From an uncultured Emergencia sp. (GTDB lineage Bacteria; Bacillota; Clostridia; Peptostreptococcales; Anaerovoracaceae): a DNA stretch of 64,000 bases. This document shows positions 1-9,076 of the stretch, one piece after another. The notes under the pieces are model-generated. The model was not told the origin of the DNA. It made no database searches and saw only the letters and a program-made list of their open reading frames with translations. The translations under genes and the position numbers were made by a program. The stretch covers positions 62,001 through 126,000 of the forward strand of contig CAJFTU010000046.1 in the NCBI GenBank assembly GCA_904420065.1. The letters run 5' to 3'. Position 1 is the stretch's first letter, and the number at the start of each line of letters is the position of its first letter.

Positions 1-875
1 TCAGAAAATCTATTTATTTTGTCTTCTATTGATGGGCAATACCTTGGTCCTATACCTTCTATTTGTCCTCCAAATAAGGCTGATCTATGGAAATTATTTC
101 GTATAACAGTATGTGTTTCTTCATTTGTATAAGTTAACCAACATGATATTTGATCTTTGTGCAGGTTATCGTTCATAAAAGAAAACGGTACTATATTTTC
201 ATCACCCTTTTGTTCTGACATCTTATCGTAATCAAAAGTAGATGCCAACGCTCTTGCCGGAGTTCCGGTCTTAAACCGCCGCATTTCCAGTCCGTGTTTT
301 TTCAGATTTTCCGCCAGTTCTACGGAAGGCGCCAAACCATTGGGGCCGCTCGAAAAAGCGCTGTCTCCGATAAAAATTTTTCCCCTGAGGAATGTCCCTG
401 TCGCCAGGATCACCGCTTTCGCTTTATAGTAGGTGTGCGTCTTTGTCACCACGCCGCGCACGATTCCATCCTCTACGATCAGGTCCGTCACCTCGGCCTG
501 TTTCATCGTGAGATTTTTCTGCTTTTCGATGGTCTTCTTCATCTCCACATGATATCTGTGTTTATCCGCCTGCGCCCGCAGAGAATGTACTGCCGGTCCC
601 TTAGCCGTATTGAGCATTCTGCTCTGTATGAAGGTCTTATCGATGTTTTTTCCCATCTCTCCGCCAAGGGCGTCGATCTCTCTGACCAGATGGCCTTTTC
701 CTGTTCCCCCTATGGACGGATTGCAGGGCATCATGGCTACGGCTTCCAAATTCATGGAAAAGAGCATGGTTTTGCTTCCCATTCGAGCGGCTGCAAGGGC
801 CGCTTCACAGCCCGCGTGCCCCGCGCCTACCACAATTACGTCATATTCACCCATCAATACCTGTTCCATATCCAT
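1..875 (-). CDS. mnmG: tRNA uridine-5-carboxymethylaminomethyl modification enzyme MnmG (partial, 3' end outside window)
   Basis: MnmG is the FAD-dependent partner of MnmE in installing (carboxymethyl)aminomethyl at U34 of certain tRNAs. About 291 N-terminal residues are visible. The dinucleotide-binding motif [15 protein letters not shown] lies near residues 14-28, and the family block [14 protein letters not shown] follows near residue 50. The ATG at 875 follows AGGAA, and the gene starts 7 bp after the mnmE stop, so the two are co-transcribed. The last 240 bases are about 31% G+C, against 55% in the next 60 bases, although the reading frame stays open. The C-terminal half is beyond the window edge. 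Confidence 0.95.
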   Translation of the reverse strand, partial: MDMEQVLMGEYDVIVVGAGHAGCEAALAAARMGSKTMLFSMNLEAVAMMPCNPSIGGTGKGHLVREIDALGGEMGKNIDKTFIQSRMLNTAKGPAVHSLRAQADKHRYHVEMKKTIEKQKNLTMKQAEVTDLIVEDGIVRGVVTKTHTYYKAKAVILATGTFLRGKIFIGDSAFSSGPNGLAPSVELAENLKKHGLEMRRFKTGTPARALASTFDYDKMSEQKGDENIVPFSFMNDNLHKDQISCWLTYTNEETHTVIRNNFHRSALFGGQIEGIGPRYCPSIEDKINRFS

Positions 876-882
876 CCGATTC

Positions 883-2253
883 CTACTTTCCTAAACAAAA
901 TCGAGAAAAAACTTCCTGGAGAACGTCGTCCTGAACGGTTTCTCCGATAATTTCACCCAAATCCTGATAGCAGCTGTTCACATCGATTTCTATCAGCTCC
1001 AGCGCTTCGCCTGCTTCTACCATCTTAATTGCATCTTTTACGGATCTGTCCGCCTTGTCGAGAAGATCTCTATGCCGCGCGCTGGTCACCACCAGGCTGT
1101 TCTCCTGACTGACCTTTCCGCCGTAAACCATGGCGGCAATCTCCTCTTCTACCTGATCCATTCCCCTTCCCGTCTTCATGGAAGTTTCCACAACAACGGA
1201 CTCCGGCAAACGTCCTTGTACATCTGACTTTGTCACCACAGCGCCAAGATCGGTTTTGTTGAGGAGCACTATGGATTTTCTCCCTCTGAGCAATTCCATA
1301 ATCTCTTCATCTTCCTGACTCAGTTCGCTGCTTCCGTCAAGAATAAAAATGATCAAGTCCGCCTGATTAAAAGACGCCTTCGACTTTTCGATGCCCATCT
1401 GTTCGATAACGTCGTCGGTTTCCCGAATTCCGGCCGTATCCGTCAGCCTGACCGGTATTCCTCTTATACTGATATTCTCTTCTATGGTATCTCTCGTGGT
1501 TCCCGGTATTTCAGTGACAATAGCTCTGACTTCCCGAAGGAGATTGTTCATCAGTGAAGACTTGCCCACGTTAGGCTTTCCGATAATGGCCGTATTCAGT
1601 CCATCCCTCAGGATACGCCCTGTCGACGCGCTGCTCAGCAGATCTTCTATATCCTCTCTTATGCTCTCAAGATCACACTTCAGCTTCTCGTAAGTAATTT
1701 CCTCTATATCCTCATCGGGATAATCGATATTGACCGTGATGTTCACCAGAACATCCATCAGCTTTTCCCGAATGCTTTTAATACTTTCGGAAAAAACGCC
1801 TTCAAGCTGATTCATCGCCACATCAAACGACCTGTCCGTCTTCGCCTTTATCACATCGATAACCGCTTCCGCCTGGGACAGATCCAGTCTGCCGTTTAAA
1901 AACGCTCTCTTGGTAAATTCTCCCGGTTCGGCAATTCTGGCGCCGCAGCGGAGCACCAGTTCCAGGGTTTTTCTCAGGGGAATCATGCCGCCGTGACAGT
2001 TTATCTCTGCCGTATCCTCCGCCGTGTAAGTCGACGGTCCTTTCATAAAAACACAGAGGACTTCGTCAACGATTGCTCCGTTATCCGGATCCACAATATG
2101 ACCGTAAACCATCCTCCGATCCTTCAAATTCTCAGGATGAGCGGCTTGGAATACTCTGTTCAGGATTTGCCTTGACTTTTCCCCGCTTATTCGAATAATG
2201 CCTATTCCGCCTTCTCCCGGCGCAGTAGCGACGGCAGCGATTGTATCTTCCAT
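883..2253 (-). CDS. mnmE: tRNA modification GTPase MnmE (TrmE)
   Basis: MnmE is a potassium-dependent GTPase that works with MnmG on wobble uridine. The protein has 456 aa, the usual length. It has an N-terminal formyl-THF-binding domain ([27 protein letters not shown] start, here split over the first residues), a helical region, an inserted G domain with P-loop [13 protein letters not shown], and a C-terminal FCLGK matching the C-x-G-K tail. I chose the ATG at 2253 because GGAG lies 8 bases upstream. A longer frame from 2301 would start inside the preceding terminator hairpin and encode a non-family extension. Confidence 0.96.
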   Translation of the reverse strand: MEDTIAAVATAPGEGGIGIIRISGEKSRQILNRVFQAAHPENLKDRRMVYGHIVDPDNGAIVDEVLCVFMKGPSTYTAEDTAEINCHGGMIPLRKTLELVLRCGARIAEPGEFTKRAFLNGRLDLSQAEAVIDVIKAKTDRSFDVAMNQLEGVFSESIKSIREKLMDVLVNITVNIDYPDEDIEEITYEKLKCDLESIREDIEDLLSSASTGRILRDGLNTAIIGKPNVGKSSLMNNLLREVRAIVTEIPGTTRDTIEENISIRGIPVRLTDTAGIRETDDVIEQMGIEKSKASFNQADLIIFILDGSSELSQEDEEIMELLRGRKSIVLLNKTDLGAVVTKSDVQGRLPESVVVETSMKTGRGMDQVEEEIAAMVYGGKVSQENSLVVTSARHRDLLDKADRSVKDAIKMVEAGEALELIEIDVNSCYQDLGEIIGETVQDDVLQEVFSRFCLGK

Positions 2254-2271
2254 AAAATATCTCCATAACCA

Positions 2272-2298
2272 ATAAAAAAGCCCGCAAAATCTGCGGGC
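2272..2298 (-). terminator. Rho-independent terminator/attenuator between khpB and mnmE
   Basis: On the minus strand GCCCGCA and TGCGGGC form a 7-bp GC stem around a 5-base loop, followed by six T. It lies just after the khpB stop and before mnmE, so it can end or attenuate the rpmH-khpB transcript. mnmE-mnmG would then depend on read-through or another promoter. Confidence 0.85.
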
Positions 2299-2304
2299 CA
2301 TAAA

Positions 2305-3096
2305 TTATTTAAGCTCTATTATAACCCTTCTGTAAGGATCTTGTCCCTCGCTTCTCGTTGTAACGCGCGGGTTGCTTTGAAGAGTTGCGTGAATAACCTT
2401 TCTTTCGTAAGGATTCATTGGTTCGAGTCTGACACTTCTCTTTGTCTTCACAACCTTGTCAGCCAATCTGTTGGCCAGCTTTTCCAGAGTCTTCTCTCTC
2501 TTGGCTCTGTAATTTTCCGCATCGACCACCACTCTGACGTAGTTGCTGTTATCCTTATTCACCACCAGGCTGGTCAGATATTGGATCGCATCCAGAGTCT
2601 GTCCTCTTTTTCCGATTACTGTACCGGAATCCTTGCCCCGGATATTGACAAATACATTCTCTTCGTCAGCCTTGGCAGAAATTTCAATGTCAAGTCCCAT
2701 CTGCTCGGTAACTTCCTTCAAAAAGTCCAGAGCGATATGCTCGTCTACCGGCGGCAGATCCCCAATTTCTTTCTCGATGGAAGATTTCATCGGTTCTTCT
2801 TTCTTTTCCGATCTTCTGGCCGGCTTCTGATTTTTCTGCGGCTTCTTCTGCTCCGCTCTGTTCTCTTTGACCGGTTTGCTTTCCTTTACTACTTTATCTG
2901 AAACAGGTTCTTCCTCCTGAACCGGCTTTTTACGCTCTACTCTGACCAAAGCCAGTTTAGCGCCGATTCCGAAAAAACCCTTTGATGGCTGTTCCAAAAC
3001 AGTTACTTCAACTTCATCTCTTGTCGCTTTCAATTCGGCCAATGCAAGATCGACCGCGGTATCCACATCGTTTCCCCATTTTTCAGAAACATCCAT
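2305..3096 (-). CDS. khpB: RNA-binding protein KhpB (Jag/SpoIIIJ-associated)
   Basis: 263 aa. An N-terminal Jag_N domain (residues about 5-55, with KGFFGIGAKLALV) is followed by a long Lys/Glu-rich linker (about 60-115). Then come a KH domain with IGKRGQTLDAIQYL (about 155-175) and a C-terminal R3H domain (VRLEPMNPYERKVIH, about 220-235). The family binds RNA and affects cell-wall and division functions. The ATG directly abuts the yidC stop, which is the usual yidC-jag arrangement. Confidence 0.95.
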   Translation of the reverse strand: MDVSEKWGNDVDTAVDLALAELKATRDEVEVTVLEQPSKGFFGIGAKLALVRVERKKPVQEEEPVSDKVVKESKPVKENRAEQKKPQKNQKPARRSEKKEEPMKSSIEKEIGDLPPVDEHIALDFLKEVTEQMGLDIEISAKADEENVFVNIRGKDSGTVIGKRGQTLDAIQYLTSLVVNKDNSNYVRVVVDAENYRAKREKTLEKLANRLADKVVKTKRSVRLEPMNPYERKVIHATLQSNPRVTTRSEGQDPYRRVIIELK

Positions 3097-3810
3097 TTAA
3101 TTTGCTCCTCCAACGACTTTTTTCTTCTTCTTTTTTACGGTTTTATTTTTCTCTCTAATGTCTTTTCTCAGCTTATTGAAACGCAAATTGAAGAAAATCT
3201 GGATAAACTGACTCATGAACCAGTAGATCGCAAGACCGGATGGATAAGATCTGGCGAGCCACACGATCATGATCGGGAAGAAATACATCATCATCTTCAT
3301 CATCGCATTGAAATTCTGCGGATTTGGATTGGTCTGACGACTAAGCCAGGTAGAGAAGAAGGTAGCCGCTCCGGCCATCAGCGGGAGCACCCACAGATCC
3401 GGCTGGCTCAAATCTCTTATCCACAAAAAATTCTCATGAATTGCGAAGTACATCTCCTCAGAAGATATATAAGTCATCGGATTTCGCAGAAGCGCAAACA
3501 GACCCATGATAATGATCATCTGCACGACCATCGGCAGACAACCTCCCATCGGGTTAAATCCTTCTTCTTTGTACAACTCCTGCATCTTCAGATTCAGTGT
3601 TTCTTTATCATTTGCGTATTTTCTCTGAAGTTCCTGCATCCTCGGCTGCAGATCCGTCATACCGGCAGTAGCCATGATCTGTTTTTTGTAGAGCGGATAA
3701 AGCGCCAGTTTAACAATAACCGTAACGATAACCAGCGTAATACCGTAACTTCCTACTATATTGTGCAACTGAGTCAGCAGCCAACCCAAAGGTTGAGCTA
3801 TTAATCCCAT
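3097..3810 (-). CDS. yidC: Membrane protein insertase YidC/OxaA
   Basis: 237 aa, the short Gram-positive type. A hydrophobic N-terminus (about 15-40) leads into the cytoplasmic helical hairpin (QPRMQELQRKYAND). Three further membrane segments follow, with the family motif FNPMGGCLPM near residue 90. The C-terminal tail is strongly basic (KKKKKK), typical for ribosome contact. It inserts proteins into the membrane alone or with SecYEG. It sits between yidD and khpB in a tight operon. Confidence 0.96.
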   Translation of the reverse strand: MGLIAQPLGWLLTQLHNIVGSYGITLVIVTVIVKLALYPLYKKQIMATAGMTDLQPRMQELQRKYANDKETLNLKMQELYKEEGFNPMGGCLPMVVQMIIIMGLFALLRNPMTYISSEEMYFAIHENFLWIRDLSQPDLWVLPLMAGAATFFSTWLSRQTNPNPQNFNAMMKMMMYFFPIMIVWLARSYPSGLAIYWFMSQFIQIFFNLRFNKLRKDIREKNKTVKKKKKKVVGGAN

Positions 3811-3823
3811 CGGTTTTCCTCCA

Positions 3824-4054
3824 TCATTTTAAAGGGTCGTAACCACCGGGATTTCCCGGATGACACTTTAAAATTCGTTTTATTCCTAAGTAACTACCCT
3901 TTATTACACCATACTTTTGCAGAGCCTGTATAAAGTAAGTGGAACAGGTAGGATAAAACCTACAGGTAGGCGGAAATAAGGGTGAAATACAGCGTTGATA
4001 TACCTTAATAAGGAAAATCATTATTCCTTTGATAAACTTACTGATATATTTCAT
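3824..4054 (-). CDS. yidD: Membrane protein insertion efficiency factor YidD
   Basis: 76 aa from the ATG at 4054, whose A is the last base of the rnpA TAA stop (TAATG). It has the diagnostic [10 protein letters not shown] motif and [13 protein letters not shown] end of the UPF0161/YidD family, with an amphipathic N-terminal helix. A longer frame upstream lies inside rnpA and is not family-like. The overlap suggests translational coupling to rnpA. Confidence 0.95.
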   Translation of the reverse strand: MKYISKFIKGIMIFLIKVYQRCISPLFPPTCRFYPTCSTYFIQALQKYGVIKGSYLGIKRILKCHPGNPGGYDPLK

Positions 4055-4392
4055 TATTTCTTTATTACCCCGGTTCTCTTTATGGCAGATTCTAAAGATC
4101 TCTTTACTTCTGCGCACTTTGCGTCGGTAATCGTATTTCTGGCAATGAAAATAAAATCGTACCCTTCCGGAAGGGTCAAATCCGTAAGCCTGTAGCTTTC
4201 TTTCATCAATCTTCTGGCTCTGTTACGTTTTACGCTGTTACCGACTTTTTTGCTGGCTAAAAAGGCCAGCCTCTTGTAAGGAAGGCCGTTTTTCTTGTAA
4301 AATACGACCACATATCTGTCTCCGACAGACTTCCCCCTTTTATAGATACTTGTAAAATCGCTCTTTCTTCTCAGTACGTTTTTTTTAAGCAT
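4054..4392 (-). CDS. rnpA: Ribonuclease P protein component
   Basis: 112 aa. It contains the RNase P protein signature [17 protein letters not shown] (about residues 50-66) and the N-terminal RxxDF motif. It binds the RNase P RNA and helps 5' maturation of tRNA precursors. Start is the ATG at 4392; an in-frame GTG directly before it is possible. It begins 6 bp after the rpmH stop. Confidence 0.95.
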   Translation of the reverse strand: MLKKNVLRRKSDFTSIYKRGKSVGDRYVVVFYKKNGLPYKRLAFLASKKVGNSVKRNRARRLMKESYRLTDLTLPEGYDFIFIARNTITDAKCAEVKRSLESAIKRTGVIKK

Positions 4393-4398
4393 CACAAA

Positions 4399-4533
4399 TT
4401 ATGCGGAAAGCTTTTTTCTGCCCTTCAGTCTTCTTCTCTTAAGAACATTTCTGCCGTTCTTCGTGCTCATTCTTTTTCTGAATCCGTGTTCTTTTTTTCT
4501 CTGCCTTTTCTTTGGCTGATAAGTCTGTTTCAT
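4399..4533 (-). CDS. rpmH: 50S ribosomal protein L34
   Basis: 44 aa and highly basic. It begins [18 protein letters not shown] and ends [12 protein letters not shown], the whole L34 family consensus and length. AAGGAGGT sits 7 bases before the ATG at 4533. It is the first gene of the rpmH-rnpA-yidD-yidC-khpB operon next to oriC. Confidence 0.97.
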   Translation of the reverse strand: MKQTYQPKKRQRKKEHGFRKRMSTKNGRNVLKRRRLKGRKKLSA

Positions 4534-4671
4534 TTTAATTACCTCCTTGAATCTTTTAAGGACAGGACGTCTTCTGAATATTTTTGCCCCGCCTGCATTT
4601 CTCCGTTTTTATCCGGGAAATAAAAAATCGATGCATAATCTGAATTTCAATGTATGCACGCATGTCTTATT

Positions 4672-4700
4672 ATTATACTTTCTTCGATGTTTGTTGTCAA
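4672..4700 (-). promoter_or_regulatory. Promoter of the rpmH operon
   Basis: On the minus strand a perfect TTGACA (4695-4700) and a perfect TATAAT (4672-4677) are 17 bases apart. This is a consensus housekeeping-sigma promoter about 140 bases before rpmH, fitting high ribosomal-protein expression. Confidence 0.9.
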
Positions 4701-4764
4701 TATTTTTGTCGCCGGACGGCCAAATCAAATATGGAAAACCAAAAAAAACTAAAAATAACCAAAA

Positions 4765-4804
4765 GATCAAAAAAGCCGGCAGTTTTTTTGGAAATTGCCG
4801 GCTT
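4765..4804 (-). terminator. Terminator of the transglutaminase-like gene
   Basis: Minus strand: AAGCCGGCA and TGCCGGCTT pair around a 14-base loop and are followed by TTTTGATCTTTT. It lies 57 bases after the stop of the gene ending at 4861 and before the rpmH promoter, insulating the two units. Confidence 0.85.
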
Positions 4805-4860
4805 TGCCATATGTTTCACATATAGCTGTATTGCACGTTGTGCAGACTTTAAATGAAATC

Positions 4861-6231
4861 CTAAAGCTTATGTATATCTACGCAGATAAACCGGTATCCC
4901 AGACCGTCGTATACGCCATGATCTTCATACTCGATTTCACCGGACTGATTGTCGTAAGGATCCATCCGGGAAAAGTTCTTCGGCGGATTAAATTCTCTCT
5001 GGAATTCATTGTTAATCGGTATTCTGTACGGATCGACATTGCCGAAGAAATAGTTCCAACGCCGTGTATTCCCGTTTCTATAAGCAGATCCGCCGTAAGA
5101 AGGATCAGCGTACGCCCATCCTATGGACGGGACATAGAACATAGCCCAGTCGTGCTGTCCCACGTCGCCCGGCTTAGCATCAAGACCGGATTCCCATTTT
5201 GCAGGAATGCCTAAAATTCTGCAGAGCACGATGAACAACAGAGCCTGTACGCCGCAGTCGCCTCTCAGGGCGGCAGCGCAGTATTCGGAAATGTTGTCTA
5301 TTCCTGAATAATCTCTGACAAAACGATAGGTTACCTTCGTCGTCACAAAATCGTAGACTTTTCTGGCAATGAGAAGCAGATTTTCTTCGTCGCCCTTGAT
5401 CTCCTGGGCCAAATATCGCAGATACGGCGTAAACTGAAGATGAGGAAGTTCTTCTCTGAGATATTTTTTCGCTTCCTCCGGAATATCTTCGAAGCGTACA
5501 GGAGACGGATCGATCTTCGTAAAATCTCTGTATACCAGCTTGCTGTCAAAAGAGTATTCCACACTGTAGATCTTTCCCCTTGCCGCAGTATCTTCAAAGT
5601 AAGCGGCAGGCTGATGATCATCCATTTCCGGAAGGCGCGCCGGAGTCGGATCTACTTTTAAAATCTGCAGATCGTTGATGTAATCCCTCTCTACAGGAAG
5701 AGGAATATGCAGACGAATATTTTTTCCTTCTTCTACAGCTTCATCCTTTAGGAAAAGCTCCTGACGAATGTGAATATGCGCTCCGGATTCCACTCCATCC
5801 TGCAGGGAATCTATGTACCGATCCACCTCGTCATCCTTGTGATTATCGGCGGTTATTCCTAAAAGTTTCGGATACACCTTCCTCAGCGTACCGAAGAAAC
5901 TGCTGCTGAACATTCTCTTTCCGTTGACATAGATCCAGTCCATCTTCTCTTCTCTGCGCCAGCAGTCGAAGGTCTCTTTATCCAGAGAAGAAACCTGTTC
6001 CTTTACCATATTGTAGGCTTCTTCTTCCGGTATGGTGTAGTTTCTGAGAAGAATATCTATGTTTTCCTTTTCCCTTTCTAAACGACACCTCATCGCATAA
6101 GACAGATCTTCTTTGGACAGAAAAACTTCGATCAGCTTTCTCTCCTCTTCAAAATTTCCGCTCCACTTTTCCTTCAGCACGTCTTCCGGAAGGGAAACGG
6201 ACAGATACTGCAGCTCATCGTATTTTATCAT
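4861..6231 (-). CDS. Transglutaminase-like (cysteine protease fold) domain protein
   Basis: 456 aa with no signal peptide or membrane segment. The C-terminal half is a transglutaminase-core domain. The candidate triad is Cys326 in GDCGVQALLF, His360 in GQHDWAMFYVP and Asp376 in YADPSYGG, in the right order and spacing. The N-terminal 150 residues are charged and helical; residues about 170-270 look like the beta-rich domain often preceding such cores. Substrate is unknown: the fold serves peptidases, amidases and cross-linkers. It is a single-gene unit with its own terminator, between rpmH and dnaA. Confidence 0.8.
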   Translation of the reverse strand: MIKYDELQYLSVSLPEDVLKEKWSGNFEEERKLIEVFLSKEDLSYAMRCRLEREKENIDILLRNYTIPEEEAYNMVKEQVSSLDKETFDCWRREEKMDWIYVNGKRMFSSSFFGTLRKVYPKLLGITADNHKDDEVDRYIDSLQDGVESGAHIHIRQELFLKDEAVEEGKNIRLHIPLPVERDYINDLQILKVDPTPARLPEMDDHQPAAYFEDTAARGKIYSVEYSFDSKLVYRDFTKIDPSPVRFEDIPEEAKKYLREELPHLQFTPYLRYLAQEIKGDEENLLLIARKVYDFVTTKVTYRFVRDYSGIDNISEYCAAALRGDCGVQALLFIVLCRILGIPAKWESGLDAKPGDVGQHDWAMFYVPSIGWAYADPSYGGSAYRNGNTRRWNYFFGNVDPYRIPINNEFQREFNPPKNFSRMDPYDNQSGEIEYEDHGVYDGLGYRFICVDIHKL

Positions 6232-6310
6232 TCTGCACCTCCTGCTTTTTTTTATATTTATTCTAACATCCTTTTAACTTTTCCTACAGACAAAAAATGT
6301 GGAAGATATG

Positions 6311-6407
6311 CACAAAGTTATCCACAGCATATGGATAACTTTGTGGAAATATAAATTTTAGCCCTTTTAAAATAACACTTGTATATGGATAACTTATTTT
6401 GTACAAT
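6311..6407 (+). promoter_or_regulatory. DnaA boxes and dnaA promoter
   Basis: A perfect DnaA box TTATCCACA lies at 6318-6326, with near-boxes (TATGGATAA) at 6330-6338 and 6384-6392. The first two form a long dyad, CACAAAGTTATCCA against TGGATAACTTTGTG. The promoter candidate is TTGTAT (6379-6384), 17 bases, TACAAT (6402-6407), so the third box overlaps the promoter. This suggests DnaA autoregulation, and the cluster may also be the upstream half of a bipartite origin. Confidence 0.75.
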
Positions 6408-6435
6408 GAAAACATACTCATAACGAAGGTGCAAA

Positions 6436-7782
6436 ATGAAAAACAGCAAAGAAATCTGGAATCAGGTTTTGAACATAATCGAAGAAAACACCACTTCCAT
6501 CAGCTACAATACCTGGTTCAAACCTATCTCAATAAAAAATATCGATGAAAATGTAAAAATTGTCTACCTGGAATCCGACGAGGACTTCATCATCAAGGTC
6601 CTGAAAGACAGATATCTTCAGCTGATCGAATCCGGCTTCAAGACCGTGACGGGCGAAGAATACAGGGTTGTCATCAAAAACAGCGCCGACTACCAGCAGC
6701 CCGAAAAAGAAGAGGAAGTTCAGCCCTTTGTCATGGATCCAAAGCTCAGGAAACAGAAGATTTTCAATCCCAGATATACGTTCGACAATTTTGTCGTGGG
6801 AAACAGCAACAAATACGCCCACGCAGCGTCTCTGGCCGTAGCCGAATCGCCGTCGGAAGCCTACAACCCACTGTTCATCTACGGAGGATCCGGTCTTGGG
6901 AAAACCCACCTGATGAACGCCATCGGCATATATCTTCTTGAACACAACGAAAATCTCAACGTGCTGTATGTTTCCTCCGAAATGTTCACCAACGAGTTTA
7001 TCAAAGCCCTTGGAGAAAACAAGACCAGAGAATTCAAAAACAAGTACAGAAAGGTGGACGTCCTTCTGATCGACGATATTCAGTTCCTTGAAGGAAAGGA
7101 TACCATGCAGGAGGAATTTTTCCACACCTTCAATTCGCTCTACGATCTCAACAAGCAGATCGTCATTTCCAGCGACAGAGCGCCAAACAAGCTGGTAAAG
7201 CTGGAAGAACGGCTCCGTTCCCGTTTCATGTGGAATCTGATTGCCGATCTTCAGCCGGCAGATTACGAGACCAGGGTCGCCATACTGATGAAAAAGGCAG
7301 AAAACGCCAATATAGAGGTAGACGACAATCTCTATGAGGTGATCTGCCTGATCGCGGAAAAAATCAAGGACAATATCAGGGAGCTGGAAGGGGCTTTCAA
7401 CAGAATCGTAAGCTTTTCCTCTCTTATGGATGAAAAAATAGACAAGGTTTTCGCAAAACGTATACTGAAGGACATCATTCAAAACAGCGGAACCAGTCCT
7501 ACACCGGAAAAGATCAAGACCATCGTCAGCCGATACTTCAAAATCAAAGTATCCGACATGGAGAGTTCGAAGAGAACCAACAACATCGCCTTTCCGAGGC
7601 AGATCGCCATGTTCCTTTGCAGGGATATGACCGACTACTCTCTGCCAAAGATAGGAAATCTATTCGGCGGAAGACATTATACAACCGTTATGCATGCCTG
7701 CGAAAAAATCCAGGCAGAGATACACGATAATGAATCGGTAAAAGAAATAATAGATATCCTAAAAAAGGAAATCTCTGAATAA
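6436..7782 (+). CDS. dnaA: Chromosomal replication initiator protein DnaA
   Basis: 448 aa. Domain I covers about residues 1-80, followed by a short linker. The AAA+ domain has Walker A GGSGLGKTHL (about 151-160) and Walker B VDVLLIDDIQFL. Domain IV is the DnaA-box-binding helix-turn-helix, with the signature IGNLFGGRHYTTVMHA near residue 410. It binds and melts oriC. GAAGGTG precedes the ATG. Boxes lie on both sides of the gene. Confidence 0.98.
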   Translation: MKNSKEIWNQVLNIIEENTTSISYNTWFKPISIKNIDENVKIVYLESDEDFIIKVLKDRYLQLIESGFKTVTGEEYRVVIKNSADYQQPEKEEEVQPFVMDPKLRKQKIFNPRYTFDNFVVGNSNKYAHAASLAVAESPSEAYNPLFIYGGSGLGKTHLMNAIGIYLLEHNENLNVLYVSSEMFTNEFIKALGENKTREFKNKYRKVDVLLIDDIQFLEGKDTMQEEFFHTFNSLYDLNKQIVISSDRAPNKLVKLEERLRSRFMWNLIADLQPADYETRVAILMKKAENANIEVDDNLYEVICLIAEKIKDNIRELEGAFNRIVSFSSLMDEKIDKVFAKRILKDIIQNSGTSPTPEKIKTIVSRYFKIKVSDMESSKRTNNIAFPRQIAMFLCRDMTDYSLPKIGNLFGGRHYTTVMHACEKIQAEIHDNESVKEIIDILKKEISE

Positions 7783-7792
7783 ATTTCAAGAG

Positions 7793-7908
7793 TTGTCCAC
7801 AAAAAGGAAACAAAAACTTTTTCCATTTTTCCAATGGATGGAGAGGTTATCCACAAAATCCACATCCCCTACTACTAATACTACTACCAAAATATAAGAA
7901 TAAAATGG
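7793..7908 (+). other. Replication origin oriC (dnaA-dnaN intergenic unwinding region)
   Basis: DnaA boxes TTGTCCACA (7793-7801) and TTATCCACA (7847-7855) are followed, after a short C-rich spacer, by CTACTACTAATACTACTACC (7869-7888). The complement of that stretch reads as 3'-GAT/TAT triplets, the DnaA-trio described for bacterial basal unwinding elements. An A/T-rich run follows (7889-7906). Box, spacer, trio and AT-rich DNA are in the same order as in Bacillus subtilis oriC. Melting here is inferred. Confidence 0.85.
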
Positions 7909-7958
7909 ATTTTTGGCAGCCTTTCTGAACGTCATCATCGTCAAACCGGAGGTTCAAC

Positions 7959-9074
7959 ATGAAATTCAAATGCAGCCAGACAACGCTGACCAAAGCGCTG
8001 AATATCGTATCGAAAGCCGTAACGTCGAGAACAACCATTCCCGTACTGAAAGGTATACTTCTTGAAGTATCCGACGACAACAAACTGAAGATGTCCGCAT
8101 CTGATCTGGACATTACTATTGAAGAAACCATAGAAATAGAAGACGGAATCAGCGGACGCATCGTCGTTCAATCCAAACTATTCGGCGATATCATCAGAAA
8201 ACTGCCTAACGCCGACGTAACAGTAGAACTGATCGACGAAAACGTAACCATAAAATGTATGAATTCCGAATTTACTATAGTCGGCATTTCCCCGGACGAA
8301 TTTCCTAACATTAAAAACACAGAAGATGATCAGGAATTTATTTCCCTGGACAAAAACACCCTTAGGGAGATGATCCGCAAGACTTCCTTTGCTGCCAGCG
8401 CAGACGAGTCCAAGGGCGTGATTACCGGAATACTGATCGAACTGCAAAAGGACGGAATCAACATGATCGCTATTGACGGATACAGGATGGCCATTACCAG
8501 AGAAGCCATGGTCAACATGGAAGAAAAAAACGTGGTCATTTCTGCCAAGATCATGAACGAGATCAACAAAATACTCAGCGAAGTCTCCGAAGAAGAAAAC
8601 GAAGTAAAGCTCATACTCAGCGAAAAGAAAGCTTTCTTCCTGATCGGCAGCGTAAAAGTAGTTCTCCGCCTTCTTGACGGAGAGTTTATCAAGTATAAAG
8701 ACGTCCTTCCTAAGAGCAGCAGCATAAAGATAAAAGTACGCAAAGGTGATCTCATGGAAAGTATAGAGAGAGCTTCTCTTCTGTCCAAAGAAGGGAAAAA
8801 CAATCTGATTCGTCTCTCTATAATGGATGGAATCATGATTATCACCTCTAAATCAGAAGAAGGAAACGTCAAAGAAGAAGTTTTGATCTCCAAGGAAGGC
8901 GAAGACCTGGAAATCGGTTTCAATGCCAAATACGTCCTCGACGTGCTCAAATCCATAGACGACGAGGAAATCTATATGCTGTTCAACACCGCAATTACAC
9001 CTTGCCTGGTAGAACCGACAGAAGGAGAATCCTTTGAATATCTGATTCTTCCGGTCAGAATTACAGGCAGCTGA
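7959..9074 (+). CDS. dnaN: DNA polymerase III beta subunit (sliding clamp)
   Basis: 371 aa, the family's usual length, with three repeated clamp domains. It starts MKFKCSQTTLTKALNIVSKAV and ends with the LPVRITGS-type C-terminus that packs against the clamp. CGGAGG precedes the ATG. It is the processivity ring for DNA polymerase III. recF follows after only 2 bases, with no small S4-domain gene between, unlike Bacillus. Confidence 0.97.
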   Translation: MKFKCSQTTLTKALNIVSKAVTSRTTIPVLKGILLEVSDDNKLKMSASDLDITIEETIEIEDGISGRIVVQSKLFGDIIRKLPNADVTVELIDENVTIKCMNSEFTIVGISPDEFPNIKNTEDDQEFISLDKNTLREMIRKTSFAASADESKGVITGILIELQKDGINMIAIDGYRMAITREAMVNMEEKNVVISAKIMNEINKILSEVSEEENEVKLILSEKKAFFLIGSVKVVLRLLDGEFIKYKDVLPKSSSIKIKVRKGDLMESIERASLLSKEGKNNLIRLSIMDGIMIITSKSEEGNVKEEVLISKEGEDLEIGFNAKYVLDVLKSIDDEEIYMLFNTAITPCLVEPTEGESFEYLILPVRITGS

Positions 9075-9076
9075 TC

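Noticed and set aside
294..950. 218-codon plus-strand frame over mnmG/mnmE
   Set aside because: Antisense shadow of mnmG, whose protein motifs are clear on the other strand; no ribosome site.
2254..2301. N-terminal extension of MnmE from ATG 2301
   Set aside because: Would begin inside a terminator hairpin and add 16 non-family residues; ATG 2253 has a proper ribosome site.
6529..7482. 317-codon minus-strand frame inside dnaA
   Set aside because: Mirror shadow of dnaA; no independent signals.
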